From Flavobacterium hiemivividum (GTDB lineage: Bacteria > Bacteroidota > Bacteroidia > Flavobacteriales > Flavobacteriaceae), in assembly GCF_004349145.1 (NCBI RefSeq), contig NZ_SMFO01000009.1:62001-126000 (forward strand): a stretch of DNA of 64,000 nucleotides, given 5' to 3'. The translations under genes and the position numbers were made by a program. The notes below the pieces were generated by a model, which was given only the letters and a program-made list of their open reading frames with translations, was not told the DNA's origin and did no database searches. The stretch's first letter is position 1. Each line of letters begins with the position of its first letter. Of this stretch, positions 62,314-64,000 are shown piece by piece.

Positions 62314-63852
62314 TTATTTTTTCATGATTTTCGACAAAATCCCTAATGCTCCTCTTATAAAGGTGGCGCTAGTCAAGACTTTTAAAACAGATTTTGTTAC
62401 TGTACCGCTAACTGTGCCTGTAGTGTTTTGCCTTTGTTTGGGTACGGTTACTTTAATCTCTTCTTTCTCTTTTTCTTCTTTGGCGATTTCGGCATCTATA
62501 ACAGCTATCTTTTTATTTAACATCTCGTATGCGCTTTCACGATCGATAAGTTCGCTGTATTTCTTTACTAATTTTGATTTAGTGTTTATTTCCTGGATTT
62601 CACTCTCGGTTAAAACGTCCATGCGGCTCATTGGAGCTCGTATCATGGTGACCACAAGAGGAGTTGGAATTCCTTTTTCGCTTAAAGCGGTAACTAAGGC
62701 TTCTCCAATTCCTAAGCTGGTCAACACTTCACTTGTTTCGTAGTACTCTGAAGTAGGGTAGTTATCTGCAGTTTGCTTAATGGATTGTCGGTCTTTGGCA
62801 GTAAAAGCTCTCAGAGCATGTTGTATTTTTAGACCTAATTGTGCCAATATTCCGCTTGGAACGTCCATTGGGTTTTGGGTTACAAAGTAAACTCCAATAC
62901 CTTTTGATCGAATTAGCTTTACAATAGTCTCGATTTGTTCAAGTAGAGCTTTGCTAGCCTCGTTAAAAATTAAATGTGCTTCGTCAATAAAAATAACCAA
63001 TTCAGGTTGTTCTGAATCGCCATTTTCTGGCATTTGTTGGTATATTTCTGCTAATAAGCTTAACATGAATGTCGAAAACAATTTTGGTTTATCTTGAATA
63101 TCTGTCAGTCGGATGATGTTGATATAACCTTTTCCGTTTTCATCCATTCGCATTAAATCGTTAATATCAAATGACATTTCGCCAAAAAAGAGTTCAGCTC
63201 CCTGTTGTTCTAGTTCAATTATTTTTCTAAAAATGATTCCTGTTGTCGAAGTTGAAATCTTGCCATAATCTCTCGTTATTTCCTCTTTTCCCTCTTCGGT
63301 GATGTAATTGATGACTTTTTTTAGGTCTTTCAGATCTAACAAAGGCATTTTGTTGTCATCGCAATATTTAAATAGAACAGACATTACCCCGGATTGAGTA
63401 TCATTAAGATCCAAAATCCGCGAAAATAAAACAGGTCCAAACTCTGATACAGTGGCACGCAGTCGCACTCCGCTTTGTTCAGATAGTGATAATAATTCTA
63501 CAGGAAATTTAGAAACGTTGTACGGGAGGTTTATTTTGGCATGTCTTTCCGTAATAAATGCCTTCTCTTCACCTTCTTTGGCAATGCCGCTAAAGTCGCC
63601 TTTTATGTCCATCATTAGTACTGGAATTCCAAAGGAGGATAACTGTTCAGATAGAACTTGAATAGTTTTAGTTTTCCCAGTACCGGTTGCGCCAGCGATT
63701 AAGCCGTGTCTATTTAGCGTTTTTAATGGAATTTTAACATGAGCATCGGTTAATGCTTCTCCATCAAGAATAGCTCCTCCTAAGATAATGCTTTCGCCTT
63801 TAGAGGTGTAGCCTTTAGTAATATGTTGTTTAAATTCTTCTTTTTTAGTCAT
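62314..63852 (-). CDS. HerA-like ATPase (DUF853 family)
   Basis: A 512-residue P-loop ATPase of the HerA/FtsK superfamily. Walker A GATGTGKTKT lies near residue 57 and Walker B VIFIDEAHLIF follows; LIRSKGIGVYFVTQNPMDVP is the sensor region. A coiled-coil segment (ESAYEMLNKKIAVIDAEIAKEEKEKEEI) precedes a basic C-terminus. DUF853 (YjgR-like) proteins are widespread, and their role is not established; HerA relatives move DNA. No nuclease gene adjoins it in the window. Confidence 0.88.
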   Translation of the reverse strand: MTKKEEFKQHITKGYTSKGESIILGGAILDGEALTDAHVKIPLKTLNRHGLIAGATGTGKTKTIQVLSEQLSSFGIPVLMMDIKGDFSGIAKEGEEKAFITERHAKINLPYNVSKFPVELLSLSEQSGVRLRATVSEFGPVLFSRILDLNDTQSGVMSVLFKYCDDNKMPLLDLKDLKKVINYITEEGKEEITRDYGKISTSTTGIIFRKIIELEQQGAELFFGEMSFDINDLMRMDENGKGYINIIRLTDIQDKPKLFSTFMLSLLAEIYQQMPENGDSEQPELVIFIDEAHLIFNEASKALLEQIETIVKLIRSKGIGVYFVTQNPMDVPSGILAQLGLKIQHALRAFTAKDRQSIKQTADNYPTSEYYETSEVLTSLGIGEALVTALSEKGIPTPLVVTMIRAPMSRMDVLTESEIQEINTKSKLVKKYSELIDRESAYEMLNKKIAVIDAEIAKEEKEKEEIKVTVPKQRQNTTGTVSGTVTKSVLKVLTSATFIRGALGILSKIMKK

Positions 63853-64000
63853 AACATTGATATTGTTAAAGTTAGCTGCAATATATTATTAATTTTTTAA
63901 ACGAAGTAATTTTGGAAGTTACTGTATTTTTATTCCTTTTTTATTGCTAATAGTGAAAAAACTTAAATATGTATATTAAATTTCATTTCTTGATGTATTG

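Noticed and set aside
62314..63852. HerA-type ATPase as part of a phage-defence pair
   Set aside because: No nuclease or SIR2-like partner is adjacent, and the DUF853-type layout is a common housekeeping-like family.
1..64000. Long frames opposite to or inside the annotated genes
   Set aside because: They lie wholly within genes with clear family motifs and have no plausible starts or composition of their own.
1..64000. tRNA, rRNA, CRISPR, insertion sequence or prophage
   Set aside because: No cloverleaf, spacer array, transposase or phage gene was recognised in any gap.

Overview
The window is AT-rich chromosomal DNA from a gliding member of the Bacteroidetes, most likely Flavobacterium or a close relative. 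The evidence is a gldA gene, a DUF5686 outer-membrane protein, split cobalamin-dependent methionine synthase genes, promoters of the Bacteroidetes type (TTG, about 20 nt, TAnnTTTG), weak ribosome binding sites and several TTG starts. I see no rRNA, tRNA, insertion sequence, prophage or CRISPR array.

Layout. 1-9.1 kb: the end of pdhB, a DUF5686 protein, soluble and membrane pyrophosphatases, a deoxynucleoside kinase with a coupled hypothetical gene, and metK. 9.6-18.5 kb: a methionine region with metY, a MetX-aspartokinase-homoserine dehydrogenase fusion behind a SAM-I riboswitch, osmC and a second sulfhydrylase gene. Two paralogous small proteins and two copies of a double leader-peptide/terminator unit are interleaved with these genes. 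18.5-28.9 kb: assimilatory sulfate reduction (Rrf2 regulator, tauE, cysH, cysD, a DUF2490 gene, cysN, sulfite reductase, siroheme genes, a ferredoxin-NADP reductase-like flavoprotein). A palindromic 16-bp operator occurs at three promoters there. 28.9-35 kb: a second SAM-I riboswitch, split metH and metF. 35-41.2 kb: a lipoprotein, gldA and a Phe/Tyr operon (pheA, aminotransferase, tyrA, DAHP synthase-chorismate mutase) behind an aromatic-codon attenuator. 41.4-50.9 kb: rsgA, dtd, a four-gene operon joining an alpha-oxoamine synthase-acyltransferase fusion to two STAS-like proteins and a soluble hybrid histidine kinase, then a MazG-like gene, aroA and queA. 51-64 kb: SIMPL protein, kynureninase, an AsmA-like protein, a glycine-zipper lipoprotein, a flavin reductase, penicillin acylase, kynurenine monooxygenase, a cupin, CstA and a HerA-like ATPase.

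Sulfate is reduced to sulfide by the cys/sir block. Sulfide is condensed with acylated homoserine by MetY/MetZ, using product of the MetX-AK-HSD fusion. MetH and MetF complete methionine and MetK makes SAM, which the two riboswitches sense. The strongest new signals are (i) ribosome-type attenuators: an F/Y/W-rich leader before pheA with an antiterminator that overlaps its stop codon, and Met/Cys-rich leaders before metY and before a small gene, with equivalent pairings conserved between the two copies; (ii) the synthase/STAS/kinase operon, which resembles a signal synthase-sensor locus; (iii) the sulfur operator. Functional roles were assigned by reading the translated sequences, without database searches.
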